A stretch of 64,000 bases of DNA from Skeletonema marinoi (lineage: Eukaryota > Bacillariophyta > Thalassiosirophyceae > Thalassiosirales > Thalassiosiraceae), in contig CM060489.1 in NCBI GenBank assembly GCA_030544225.1, forward strand, positions 3,305,368 through 3,369,367, read 5' to 3'. The translations under genes and the position numbers were made by a program. The notes beneath the pieces are model-generated. The model ran no database searches, was not told where the DNA came from, and saw nothing but the letters and a program-made list of their open reading frames with translations. Each line of letters begins with the position of its first letter. Within the stretch, counting starts at the first letter, position 1. This document shows, piece by piece, positions 20,658-30,920 of this stretch.

Positions 20658-23600
20658 ATCCAGAACAGTCCAAATAAGAGCATAGAAGCTAGGGATAGTG
20701 ATATTTCCACAAATGATAGTGTTTTTCTTTCACCTTGATTGTATTTTGGAGTAGGCCGAGGAGACACGGTTGGAAAATTTGTAGGACTCGTTGACGGGGC
20801 AGTGTCGCATTCTTGTTCTGAAACAGCCGTCAACGTAATCTCGCCACCATAGGATGTTCTGATTGACACGTCAAGATAGGTTTCGTCAGGAAACGTACCC
20901 GACACTTGCAATCGATCTCGCTTGAAGCAGCCATAAAATATTATCTCAGCGCTTCGATCAACCTTGATCTCCCCATCAAAAGAACCTGAATAGACATGGA
21001 CCTTTGCTGAGTTCTGAACAAGAATTGAATACCCATTATCTTTCGCACCTTTGCCTCCAACGAAAGAACCTCCATAAATCTTGGCCTCTGATCCGAATCC
21101 ATTCACATAGAGGGCATTCCCCCCAACACCTATTGGTGCATCCCCTCCAACTATCACTACACCATCAAAAAATGAACCCTTACTCCCGGTCACATCACTC
21201 GATTGTCCGTTGTTGATGTGTAGTCCATCACCCCCGTCCGCATATTCGCCTTCAAGAAATGATGGATCCGCATAACTCCCATTAATTGCCCCGCCAGTTC
21301 CCGCAAACATAGAGCCAATTGATAGACGAACAGCTGGCCAATTGGTGTTCAGCGGTGCCTCAACATAGCCGCCTGGTTCTAATAGAAAGGTTGTGCCCCT
21401 CGTGACGACAATTGACTCGTCTAAAAAGGAAGTTTCTTTGCTGTTGATCACGTGCGTCTCTCCATCATTCCACTGGGTAATGTCAGAAAGCTCAATAGGA
21501 GAACCGGTAGGGACACGAGGAGTTGTAGGCTCGGCGGTGACAGGAAGAATAGTAGGAGCATTTGTTGTTACTGACTTGACAGGACTAGGTGTCTGAACCT
21601 GAGCCGTTGTAGGCCTTACCGTTGGTGGCTTGGTGGGCGGCCTGTTTACAGCTGGCTCACTAGGTTGAACAAAGCTGCTACCACCACCCGGAGGAGCCGC
21701 CGGGGTGTTTGGGGATGCTTCGCTAAGTGGCAATTCAAAGAGAAGTTTCAGAATATTTCTAAAATTCGTCCTCTTCTCCTGGGAGTAGAGGAAACGGTCC
21801 GATTCCACAGCGAAGTAGCTCGAGCAAGGATACAAGTGACAGCCCCTTGCGAGGATGAGGTTGACTTTATCAATGAATGAATCGTCAGACATGCCTCCGT
21901 CGACGTATTTGTATAATTCTCGCATGTAATTCCAGTCCAGCGCACTATCATAGTAGTCTTGCACCCTGTCAATCCACTCAAACATCCCAACTACCCACCG
22001 AATATCCATTGTTCTCTCTTCGTCGGAGCAAATTAATCCCGGATCGCTACAAAAGTCGAGATCAGGGTACAGAGAAGGGCGATTCTGTGCGGCGGCTTGA
22101 GACCCCACATGGAAATTGAACTTTCCAAAATTACACGTTCCACGAGTGTGCAAAACACCTCGCCCCCAGAAAGAGCAACCTTCGACGTCGGTTCGACCGT
22201 ATGAATTGGGATAGTTCGCATTGTTGTCAAGCGTGTTTGTGGGCTCTTCCCAAAAACCAGAGCTGGGCAAGTTGGATTTGGGCATGCACTGGAAAGGAGG
22301 CGGCTTTGGGCCTAAGCGGAAAGGCGGTTCGCTAGTTTCAGGTATACTTGCTTGCAACTCTGCATCGGTGGCTGCAGGGCACGTCATGAAAGATTGCCAT
22401 GGAGGACAACTCTCTGTCCCATAATTCCTACCATTTTGCCCACATGAATTCGAGATAGCATACCTGCCAGTAGCGATATCCTTCTCCCAGTGAAACTCTT
22501 CACATGAATCATGATCAATTGACTCTGCCATGGCGTTCGCTAAAAACGCCGCCAAATTTACAAGTCCAGCATTGAATCCACGCAATCCTTCCCCCGGATC
22601 AGTGACAAAGAAGTAGCGGCCATCTCCAGCACCATATTTTGCAGTTGTGCGGAGGGCAGATATGAATGGCAAAAATCGGTAAGCTTGACTGTAGTATTGT
22701 ACTCTCCCGAGCTCGTGATGTTTCGATGTAAGTACATTGCCTTCAATTTTGGGCCGTTTGAGGTGTAGCCACTTCTCAGCATATTCATAGTCGTAAAATG
22801 GTGGGGGTTCAGGTTCAAATCGACCATTTCCAAGCTTGAAAATATCGTATATCAAAGTCTCAAAGTTCTTCCTCCGTTGCTCCAAAAAGTTAATAGTATG
22901 TGAAGAACAGAAATATTCATCACATCCACGTGTGAGCACACTGCTGACCTTGTCTATGAAGACGCGCACGTCTGATTTTAACAGACCTTTGCCCACCAAG
23001 AGCTTTAGCTGTGGCAAGTACTCCCATTTTGTATCATCGTTGGAATAAGATTGAACGTCCTCGATCCATTGATGAAATGCCAAAATCCACCGTAACTCTG
23101 GATAGACGACGCCACCGTATTGAGCGACATTGGTATTACATAGTACGGACTAAAATGTAAAAGTGAGCAGCCAAAATGCAACAAATATCATGAATACAAT
23201 ACCCCATCATTCAGTAACGAGCACACTCACCGGTATTTTACAAAAGTCAACAGTCGGATACCTCGCTGGTCGATCTTCATCATATGCACGTTTTCCAAAA
23301 TAATAATTAAATTTTCCCAAAGCACACGTCCCCTTTGTCTGTAATGCACCACGTCCCCAAAAACAACACCCCTCCACATCAATCCGTCCATTTGCAGCAG
23401 GATAAGCCACATCTTGTACAAATTCAGCAGTATACCCATCCCAATATCCTGGATAATCACCCTCATAATCTTTCTTACCACATGCAAACTCTGGTGGAGG
23501 TTGATTCCGAAACCCCTCACTCACCGTCTTTCCAGGTATATAATTATATTTCGGATGGACGGTAGCTCTCATATCCATCAGTGGATCAACAGGACACGAT

Positions 23601-24454
23601 ACATCCACATCATTAATGGAACAATCCCCATCCTCTTCTTCTTCTTGATACAATCGTCCATTTTGACCACAGGCATTGCTCGCTGGAAAGTACCGTCCAT
23701 TAACTGCACTCAATTCATTCAACCTAATTGGTTTATCATTATTATTCACCCCTCCCCATCCGTCAGTAGTAGGATCAAACCCAGTCATCATTCCATTCCA
23801 CTCATCACAAGCATCAAACTGTATCGATTCCACCATGACATTCGCCAAAAATGCACATGTATTCAAAATCGCCAAGGTCATCCCCTCCTCATTAAAGTCC
23901 CCCAAATCTTGACTCAAATAAAATGCACTATTGGATTCATCCTTCACATACTCATTGTTCCCCATGACCTTATCCGGTCTCCACGGATTCGTCTCCCTAT
24001 GAAACGAATTACCAAATGTCCCATCCACAGCCATGGTTTGAAGTGTGTTGAAAAAGTCGTCATAGGTGTACATTCGACTTGGAAGAGTGGGCTTACCGGC
24101 AGTAGAGTAATTGATGACGTTATCGGTGTTGGTGGTGGAGAAGGGGCGGAGGGATTGAAAGACAAAGTTTTCGAGTTGAGGGCGGTGCAGGTTGAAGTGA
24201 TCTTTGAGGAGGAGGAATATGTTGAGTGGGGCTATGCCTTGAGTTCTTCGAGTGGTGCTTTGTTGCTGTTGTTCTCCTTTGTTTGTTTCTTCAAATGGCG
24301 ATGGATATTCTTGTGGAGATGCCTCATTGTCGGTGGTGGTGGATGATGATGATGCCAACGGCGAAAGAATAAAGAGGGGAACGATGGCAAAGGCGAAGAT
24401 TTCGATTGCCGCTAGCGAAATGAGGAGGCGGCGATGATTATACCTCATCTTCAT
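20654..24454 (-). CDS. Large surface protein with two GH19 (chitinase)-like domains, two exons
   Basis: Exon 1 is 24454-23231 and exon 2 is 23149-20654, with an 81-nt GT-AG intron at 23150-23230 in phase 0. The product is about 1,239 aa. An N-terminal anchor (LLISLAAIEIFAFAIVPLFI) leads into GH19-like domain 1 (about 110-408; LANVMVESIQFDACDEW and GCCFWGRGALQTKGTC) and domain 2 (about 500-760; LANAMAESIDHDSCEE and GCSFWGRGVLHTRGTC). The Glu of VES/AES aligns by position with the GH19 catalytic acid. A Pro/Thr-rich linker follows, then a Gly-rich repeat region resembling a right-handed beta-helix (IYGGSFVGG, VYSGSFDGE, IIFYGCF). The hydrophobic C-terminus (LSLASMLLFGLFWI) suggests a GPI or tail anchor. 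The likely role is binding or cleavage of chitin-like polysaccharide at the cell surface. Activity is uncertain because the domains are divergent. Confidence 0.8.
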
Positions 24455-25016
24455 TGCAGAATCATCGCTCCTCCCTCTTCTGCTGCGCTGCTATGTATTG
24501 TTTGGTCGATTGCCTCTTATCTTTGTGAGCAGTTAGCAGTTATGTAGTGAGCAACGCAAATAGCAAACAAAGCAAAGGCTGTTGTGATTTTGTGATTCTC
24601 TTTGAGCTGTCGCATCAAAACCCACAGGGTCTACTATATCGAGGGTCTTTTTGAAAGTGGGATGCCTAGGCAATTGGCACTTGCTCTGGCCGTCGTGTGT
24701 GCTCTAGTCCCGTCTCTTTCGTGACTTAGCATTTTCGCCACGTTGTGAAAAATGCAAAAAACCTTTAAGTTCAATGCACGCATTGATTGATGAGCAATGA
24801 TACCAAGGAAGTAGGGCCAACTATTATAATATAGGCAACATATAATCCAACGCACAATCACTGCACCAAGTAAATACCGCAGCATCTATTGGCGGCGACA
24901 GAGTTTGCCGTATCTTCACCGCTGTTTTGGTATTTGTCTACCTTCAATCCGACTCTGATAGCACTCCATCAACACCATTTAATGCTCTTCTGGCTATACA
25001 CACAGAGTCCTTCAAA

Positions 25017-27671
25017 ATGATGAACAACATTATAACAACAGCAGGCTCCTCGTCCGCCGCATCCAATAATACCTCAGTCACTCGCGGAGCGTTTGAAAGC
25101 AGTGCATATGCTGCCATGGAAAATGCACTTGAAGGTAGCACTTCAACACCAATGCAAAACTCCCAGGCTCGAGACGGAACTACCTATGCTCAGAAATTGC
25201 AATCTTGACCCGTCTCAGGAACAAACTCAAAGAATGGCCTTCTCCACCTATTCTTATCCATGTTGCCGAATCTTTGACGAGTGACAACATAATTGAAATC
25301 GACATTGCCGAAACTATTCTCAGCCGTGACGAAGGAGCCATTAATGCGCCCCAAGCACATAAAAGGAATGACGATAATTGTTACTGGTTTGCAACCCTCT
25401 TTAACAAGAATGATGTAGAATATCGTAAGACGGAAATTATTCCCGGCATCAGGGCTGCCTGCCGTGGTGCTGGGTTCAAGGTAAATTGCCACTACAACTC
25501 CAAAAACAATTACATCGAGGTTAATTGCACTCGGCACAAATACCACGAAGAGGAAAAGAACAACGCGCTGGGAAAAGATCAGAATGAGAAGATATTTCCA
25601 ATTGCATGGGCATTTCTCCCGTCAAAATCGCTGTGGGCTTATGATTGGTTCTTCTCCAGAGCAATGCCCCTTCTACATCCCGGTGATGCAATTCAACGAG
25701 TTGAGTTAATCGTAACTGACGCAGATCCTCAAGAAACTAGTGCCATTGCGAACCATATTGGCGGCAATCTCAAGCCCTCCGCTGCCGAATTGCGCTTATT
25801 CATTAATGCATTTCATCGGTGGTGTGCATGGCATCGCATAAACCGCAACTTTACGCAAGATTCAAAGTACAAGTCGTTGCTTACGAAAATCAAGAACAGC
25901 TGCGTTCTTTCCCGCATTGAGGTTGATGTGCTAGAGAGATGGTTTGTGGTACTTCATCAAGAATTATGAGAGCAACGAAGAGGTTGACTGTTGCAAACAT
26001 CTCATGGAGATTTACCTAAATGATGAAATGCAGAGTAGTCACATTGGTCAGATAGATGAAGATGATAGAAAAACCATTTGCGAGTTTGTCACAAAGTCAT
26101 TTAATTCTAACCAACGCAAACTGTTTGGTGCTGAATTTGTTGATTCCATGAACATTGGGAATGCAACGACAGGTGCAAGCGAGGGATATCATAGTGGTAT
26201 TAAAAAGTCCCACCTAGGTCCGAATGCAAATGATCCAATGCATGTAACTGCTGAGAAGCTCGTCAAATTGTCGGGTTCAAAAGAAGTGGAAAAGTCTCAG
26301 CGAGCTGCCTATGACTCGAATGCAACCTATGGCAAGGCAAAAGATCGAAAGGGGACTGTTCAGCAATTCAGCACATTCTGCAACAACAAAATATCCAGTG
26401 AGAGTGAATCCTCTGCTGACTTCTTTCAATTCCGTGCCGGCGAAAATACCTTTTTCATAAAGCACAACTATGACGAAGTAGATATGGATGCCGCTGAAGA
26501 ACTAGGCATTAGTGTGGAGGAGTACAATGCAATTCTATGCAAAGATGAAAATGGAAACGGAACAACGCCTGATTACGCAAAAATCCTGCTTGAGAGTATG
26601 AAGTACATCATCCCACGTTTCGAGCGCACAAGAGTGGTTAAGTTAATTCAGCTTCCAGATGGTACTTGGATCTTGGTTTGCTCGTGTGGTCTCTTCAAAC
26701 AGATGGGTTACGCATGTCGACATAAGTACAAATTACTCAGACGAGATCCGAAGTCAAGTGATGCTAAGGTTAGATGGCACAATGGATATTGCGAAGATTA
26801 CGGCAGCAATGATGAATTGACAAGCGCATACATGGCGCTTCGCTCGGCAAACTTACCAGGAATACCTGTCACAGACGAAGAGGCCGCTTCGATCAAAGCA
26901 AGTATGCAAGTTGGATCTGGCGACAAACACGAAGATTTCTTCCGTCGCAGTTTGAACAAACTCTGTCTCCGTGGCGAGAAGACATTTTGGCATGAAAACG
27001 CAGATAGATTCCAGGACGCACTACAAAATGTGGCATTTTGTGTTCCTATTCAAAACTCTGTGGCACATGGTAACACGGCGTCGCCATTTCCCACGCGTGG
27101 AGATACGCGTGGAGATACTAATGTAACATTTGCAGGCTTGCCTTCAACCTCTTTTGGACCGACCAAAATGATTCATTCTACCGGTACACGTATGGTTCCA
27201 AGTCAGAGAGAAGAACTTACTAATGAGGACAACGTTAATGCGGAGATAGATATCTTTGGGGATTCGAGTGCAAAAGACTTGTCAGAAAGGTTTCTTCCTC
27301 GCTATGAAACCATTTGCAAATACGCAGAAGCCTGTGGAGATGACGGGATGAAGCACTTTGATCATTGCCAGCGTAGATTCTTGCATTTCATCCACAACTC
27401 AAATGTAAGCGATAATGATGTTGCAGTGCAGACGTCTCCCAAGTCAAGCAATCCATACCACAATTTTAAACTCCCATACGAAAGAATCTGTTCAATGGCC
27501 CAACGAGGAGGAGATCTCGGAATTGATGCGGCAAGTGAAGAATTTGCAGCTTGTCTAGAAGAATTGGTTGCTCTTGCAGGCGAAAGAAACTTGTGCACAC
27601 AGAAGGTTAATGCCAGGCGCAAAAAGGTCACTAGTCCTAGAAGGTCGGCAAAGAAACAACCCAGGCGTTAA
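25017..27671 (+). pseudogene. MULE/FAR1-like transposase with SWIM zinc finger, frameshifted
   Basis: Three overlapping frames read as one transposase. A short N-terminal frame (ATG at 25017, MMNNIITTAG) ends at 25208. The next frame runs from about 25205 to 25969 and the last from about 25944 to 27671, so there are at least two frameshifts. The middle part has a FAR1/GCM1-like DNA-binding fold (NCHYNSKNNYIEVNCTRHK). It passes quickly into the transposase core (FPIAWAFLPSKS, then IVTDADPQETSAI). The region that should carry the first catalytic Asp appears missing. The last frame has ASEGYHSGIKK (probable catalytic Glu) and the SWIM finger CSCGLFKQMGYACRHK. The C-terminal ~300 residues are not recognised. 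It is probably inactive. A spliced structure was considered but no clean GT-AG pair was seen at the frame changes. Confidence 0.75.
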
Positions 27672-28422
27672 AGCTTTGATAATTTGACTCTCTACTACTT
27701 GGATGGAAGAGAGAAGACCATTTATGTTATTGGGTTGATACCTAGCCAGTTATGCACACAGAAGTAAACATTTAATGCACTTAGTTCAATCTCGCCTCGC
27801 CTCTATAATTTGTCATTAGTGAGCGTATTTTTATGTGTAGTCTACAAAGATGGACATATGATGTGCTCCGTGCTTCCACACTATTGATGCTGATGCAGTA
27901 GATTTTGGTGCGTTCTTCTATTTCCCTTGGTGTTGCTTTAACACTCATATTTGTCACTATCAAGGCAATCAACCCGCGCCCTATACCCATTCTGATATTG
28001 GGTTGTCATGCAAGCGTTATACATTGATCACTACCTCTCCTCCACGATGCCAAACTTTGATGTGACAAAGATTACAGAGAAGTCTATGCCGCTGCTGCCG
28101 ATGTGAATACGTCTGTAGGCGTAGGAGATCGAAGATTTCCGACTGCATCATTCGATTCGGCGAGAAAAATGAGTCTAGTGGCTATGTTTTCAGTTTGTTG
28201 CCATTGTGTGGTGTACGTGAAGAGCTTTATCTGTGTGTCTTATCATGAAGCAGTCTTTTGTGATGAGAAGTGGGTGCCGATCAGTTGAGAAGTGGGTGCC
28301 GATCAGTGCCGAGCACTTTTGCAAATTCCTAAGGGCAAAGATTGGGGGCGTGGGGGTAGCCCGCTTGTCTCATTTGAACAGGCGTCCCCATATTCAAAAA
28401 GACCCTCGATATAAAGTAGACC
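27672..28422. other. Non-coding right arm of the MULE
   Basis: No supported gene between the transposase stop and the right inverted repeat. The short frames here (for example 27781-27990 on the minus strand) show no domain. Confidence 0.45.
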
Positions 28423-28690
28423 AAAGTAAGTCCCACTCTAGTTTGAAATCTGATAGTGTACGGTACTTCTTAATCGAGAAAGCTCAGAGACACGTCACCA
28501 GCCAATGAAGAGCCGTCGTCGCTTCCAAGACTGCCAAGAGTGCACGTCACGACCACTTTCGAACTCTTGTAGCACCTACTGCGTCCGTTGTTGCATTCCT
28601 CTACCTTTTGCAACCGACCGGAAGCGTTGCGTTCATACCTCTGATTGTACACTGCACATCCATTACTCTTGCCACCACCTCATCATCATC

Positions 28691-29844
28691 ATGATTCACA
28701 ATCTCTCCCACGACGATGCCGACAACAACAGCGTCGACTCCAACTACGACATCGAAATACCCACAATCACCACCACCGGCTCAGTCGACGCTCTCGTCAC
28801 CTCCGCCACCACCACCTCACTCGACTCCATCAAATACGATGCCGCCACAATCAAAGCAGAATTCAAAACCTATCAAAAGATACTGCCCCATCCGGATAAA
28901 TTGTTGCAAGAGCAGCATTCCTTCACATATTTGAGGAACAAGATTGAAGAGAGTGAGATTGATATGCCGCGGTTTTTAAAGTATAAATTTGAAGGGGGGA
29001 TAAAGCCTCATATTGCCCTGTGCTGTTTGCTACTTGGTGAATATGAAGCCGAGTTAAAGAAACAAAAAGAAGGCGAGAAGAACAACCAGCGCAAGAAGCA
29101 AAAATACGATAATCATCCATGGGGAATATACCCATTCCTCGTCAAGATACTCTCCTTTGGATACCTACACAATCAACTCAACAATCCAGCAGATTACATT
29201 CGTGATCAATTCTTTCGAGTGGCTCATGTTATTCCGACACATGTGGTACCATCGGATGTACTGCGGAAGAAGATTAAGAACAAGGGATTACCGGTGCCGA
29301 ATTACTTTTTGGATCCGGATGATCCACGACAGTTCCCGCCGCATATTGCGTTGTTGGTCATGTTGCAGGATGGGGAGATGGAGTCGAGGAAGTTGGATAG
29401 CTTTTTGAATCGGTTGGTGTTTTCTTCGTTTGCGTTGATATCGTTGTTGTTGCGGATAGTTTTGGAGGTTATAGGGGGAGGTAAGTGTTCTTTATGATGT
29501 GTGATGTTGTTGTTGTGCCTTCCATACACCGTTGTTTAACACCCTCGCCATCTCGATATCAAAATTCAGCTGGTGCAATTTGGGGAGGTGCCGAAGTTGT
29601 TAAATTACGTAATGCAGACAATGCTGAGTTGTGGCGATGGCTAAGTATTGGTGTGGGTGTATTGTGTTTTGCACGGTTTGTCACACTCAATGTGCCGTAT
29701 AAGGAGGATGAGGGAGATATACTAGGACCTGCCGGTCCGTGGAGTTTGAGACTGAGTCTGAGATTGAGAGCAGTATGTGATCATCCGTTCCATTACTTTG
29801 TTCGAGCCCTACCTCCATCTACTCCAAAAAAGAAGGTGGATTGA
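28691..29844 (+). CDS. Unknown two-helix membrane protein, two exons
   Basis: Exon 1 is 28691-29480 and exon 2 is 29570-29844, joined over an 89-nt GT-AG intron (GTAAGT...TTCAG, phase 1) at 29481-29569. The product is 354 aa. The frame is open upstream to 28505, but MIHNLSHDDAD is the more natural start. The N-terminus is acidic and Ser/Thr-rich. The middle (PHPDKLLQEQHSFTYLRNKI, then DYIRDQFFRVAHVIPTHVVP) is soluble and well structured. Two hydrophobic segments follow: LVFSSFALISLLLRIVLEVI, ending at the splice junction, and WLSIGVGVLCFARFVTL in exon 2. The tail is basic. No family was recognised. It may be an organelle-membrane protein. It starts 269 bp beyond the MULE right end. Confidence 0.65.
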
Positions 29845-30920
29845 TCGTGTGTAGGTAGCATGCACGGATAAGCGAGCTTCATAATTTCAGTTTAGCTCTC
29901 GGGTATGTTGTTATTGAGAAGAAATTGACATATAGGAACTTAATAAAGATTCAGCATTCCTAGTTATTCACTAACTTTTGACGACTATTTGACAGCATGT
30001 CTCCTGTATCTCCTCAAATACGCTGTACCCAAAGCTCTCTTCCAAATGCGACCTTGCTTCTATTTCATCTGGTACATCAATAAAAGTATGTGACTCGTCA
30101 TCATTATCCCATAGCCAATGATCTCCTCCCGTTGCATATATCATGGCTGTTATGGTGGTGACGCTAACTAGGTCGCTAAGTACCCCCTTAAAATGGCTAT
30201 TTTTTTGGAAATAGATAGGCTAATTAAATATTAACTCTACAGTAAAACCAAGACTACCAATGAAAAGCTCTTCTCCTCTAGTTTACGATTCATGTGCTGG
30301 TTGTGTGAATTGGTCGACTATGAGAAGAGTTGGAATCGTCCAAAGTCGAGCGATTGTCTTACTTTAGAGAGGCTCCCTCGTACTCGTACTCTGAGGGGTC
30401 GAATGGATGCATACAGCGTTCCATTCGATTCGCAAGGTGTTGAGGATTCGAATGCATGTCTGTATGCATCCATTCGGCCCTTCAGAGCCATAGAATCGAC
30501 AACTTCCATGAGACATCATTTGAGCATGTTTTGAATTTTTTTGGCCTCATTTATCTAGCGATTTGCTAGCATTTTAGAATCTCAGCCAAGATCCGACCTC
30601 CGTCATAGCGAATGCTCATTCTCGACAACTAAGAGGTCGATCGACACAGTTAAACTTGCAGAGCTCTTCTACTACACCCTACCGATCGAGCTGATTGCTG
30701 TGTGGAGTTGGAGTAACTCATTTCGCTTCGTAATACTCCGTCTAAACTGGTCAATGCGATATAGAGATCGGTTCTCACGAGTCGGCAACACATTTGGTCT
30801 ATATTTGCCAGCAAAGACAAGACATTCGTCGATCAAACCATGCCACGTCGATCCATTAGGTAGATACTCAATAGATTGAACCGAATTGAAGCCCGATTGT
30901 AGCAAAGCATGTCATAATCG
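29845..30920. other. Gene-poor stretch with foldback and ORF remnants
   Basis: No complete gene is supported. A minus-strand fragment at about 29972-30165 reads MIYATGGDHWLWDNDDES, continues through SHLEESFGYSVFEEIQE, and may be a leftover exon of an unknown gene. A second minus-strand frame at 30672-30905 (77 codons, LPTRENRSLYRIDQFRR) is also unassigned. The inverted repeat at 30389-30487 is listed separately. Confidence 0.35.
30389..30487. repeat. 99-bp imperfect inverted repeat (hairpin)
   Basis: The left arm (from CTCTGAGGGGTCGAATGGAT, continuing GCATACAG) pairs with the right arm (CTGTATGCATCCATTCGGCC, continuing CTTCAGAG) over about 28 bp with few mismatches. Inner segments (CCATTCGATTCG and GATTCGAATGCATG) pair again around a short loop. 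Because of the symmetry both strands encode similar short peptides, which are not real genes. It may be a miniature foldback element or a hairpin RNA source. Confidence 0.7.

Larger units (their letters stand above)
24628..28422 (+). mobile_element. Mutator-like (MULE) DNA transposon, decayed
   Basis: Imperfect terminal inverted repeats of roughly 45 bp bound the element. The left end reads GGTCTACTATATCGAGGGTC from 24628. The right end, read inward on the minus strand from 28422, is GGTCTACTTTATATCGAGGG; both continue TCTTTTTGAA. Between them lies a MULE/FAR1-type transposase with broken frames. The flanking 9 bp (left AACCCACAG, right AAAGTAAGT) do not match, so no target duplication can be shown. 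A short 22-bp direct repeat (GAGAAGTGGGTGCCGATCAG) lies near 28265-28305 inside the right end. The element is about 3.8 kb. Confidence 0.78.

Noticed and set aside
23414-24346. Long plus-strand open frame (310 codons) opposite the GH19-like gene
   Set aside because: It lies entirely antisense to the first exon of a recognised protein, is rich in Ile/His from reversed codons, and shows no domain. It is a shadow frame.
24619-28431. 9-bp target-site duplication flanking the MULE
   Set aside because: AACCCACAG (left) and AAAGTAAGT (right) do not match. A shared CCCAC nearby is too short and misplaced.
30292-30534. Two similar short ORFs on opposite strands (GRMDAY... on both)
   Set aside because: Their similarity comes from the inverted repeat itself; neither is likely to be a gene.
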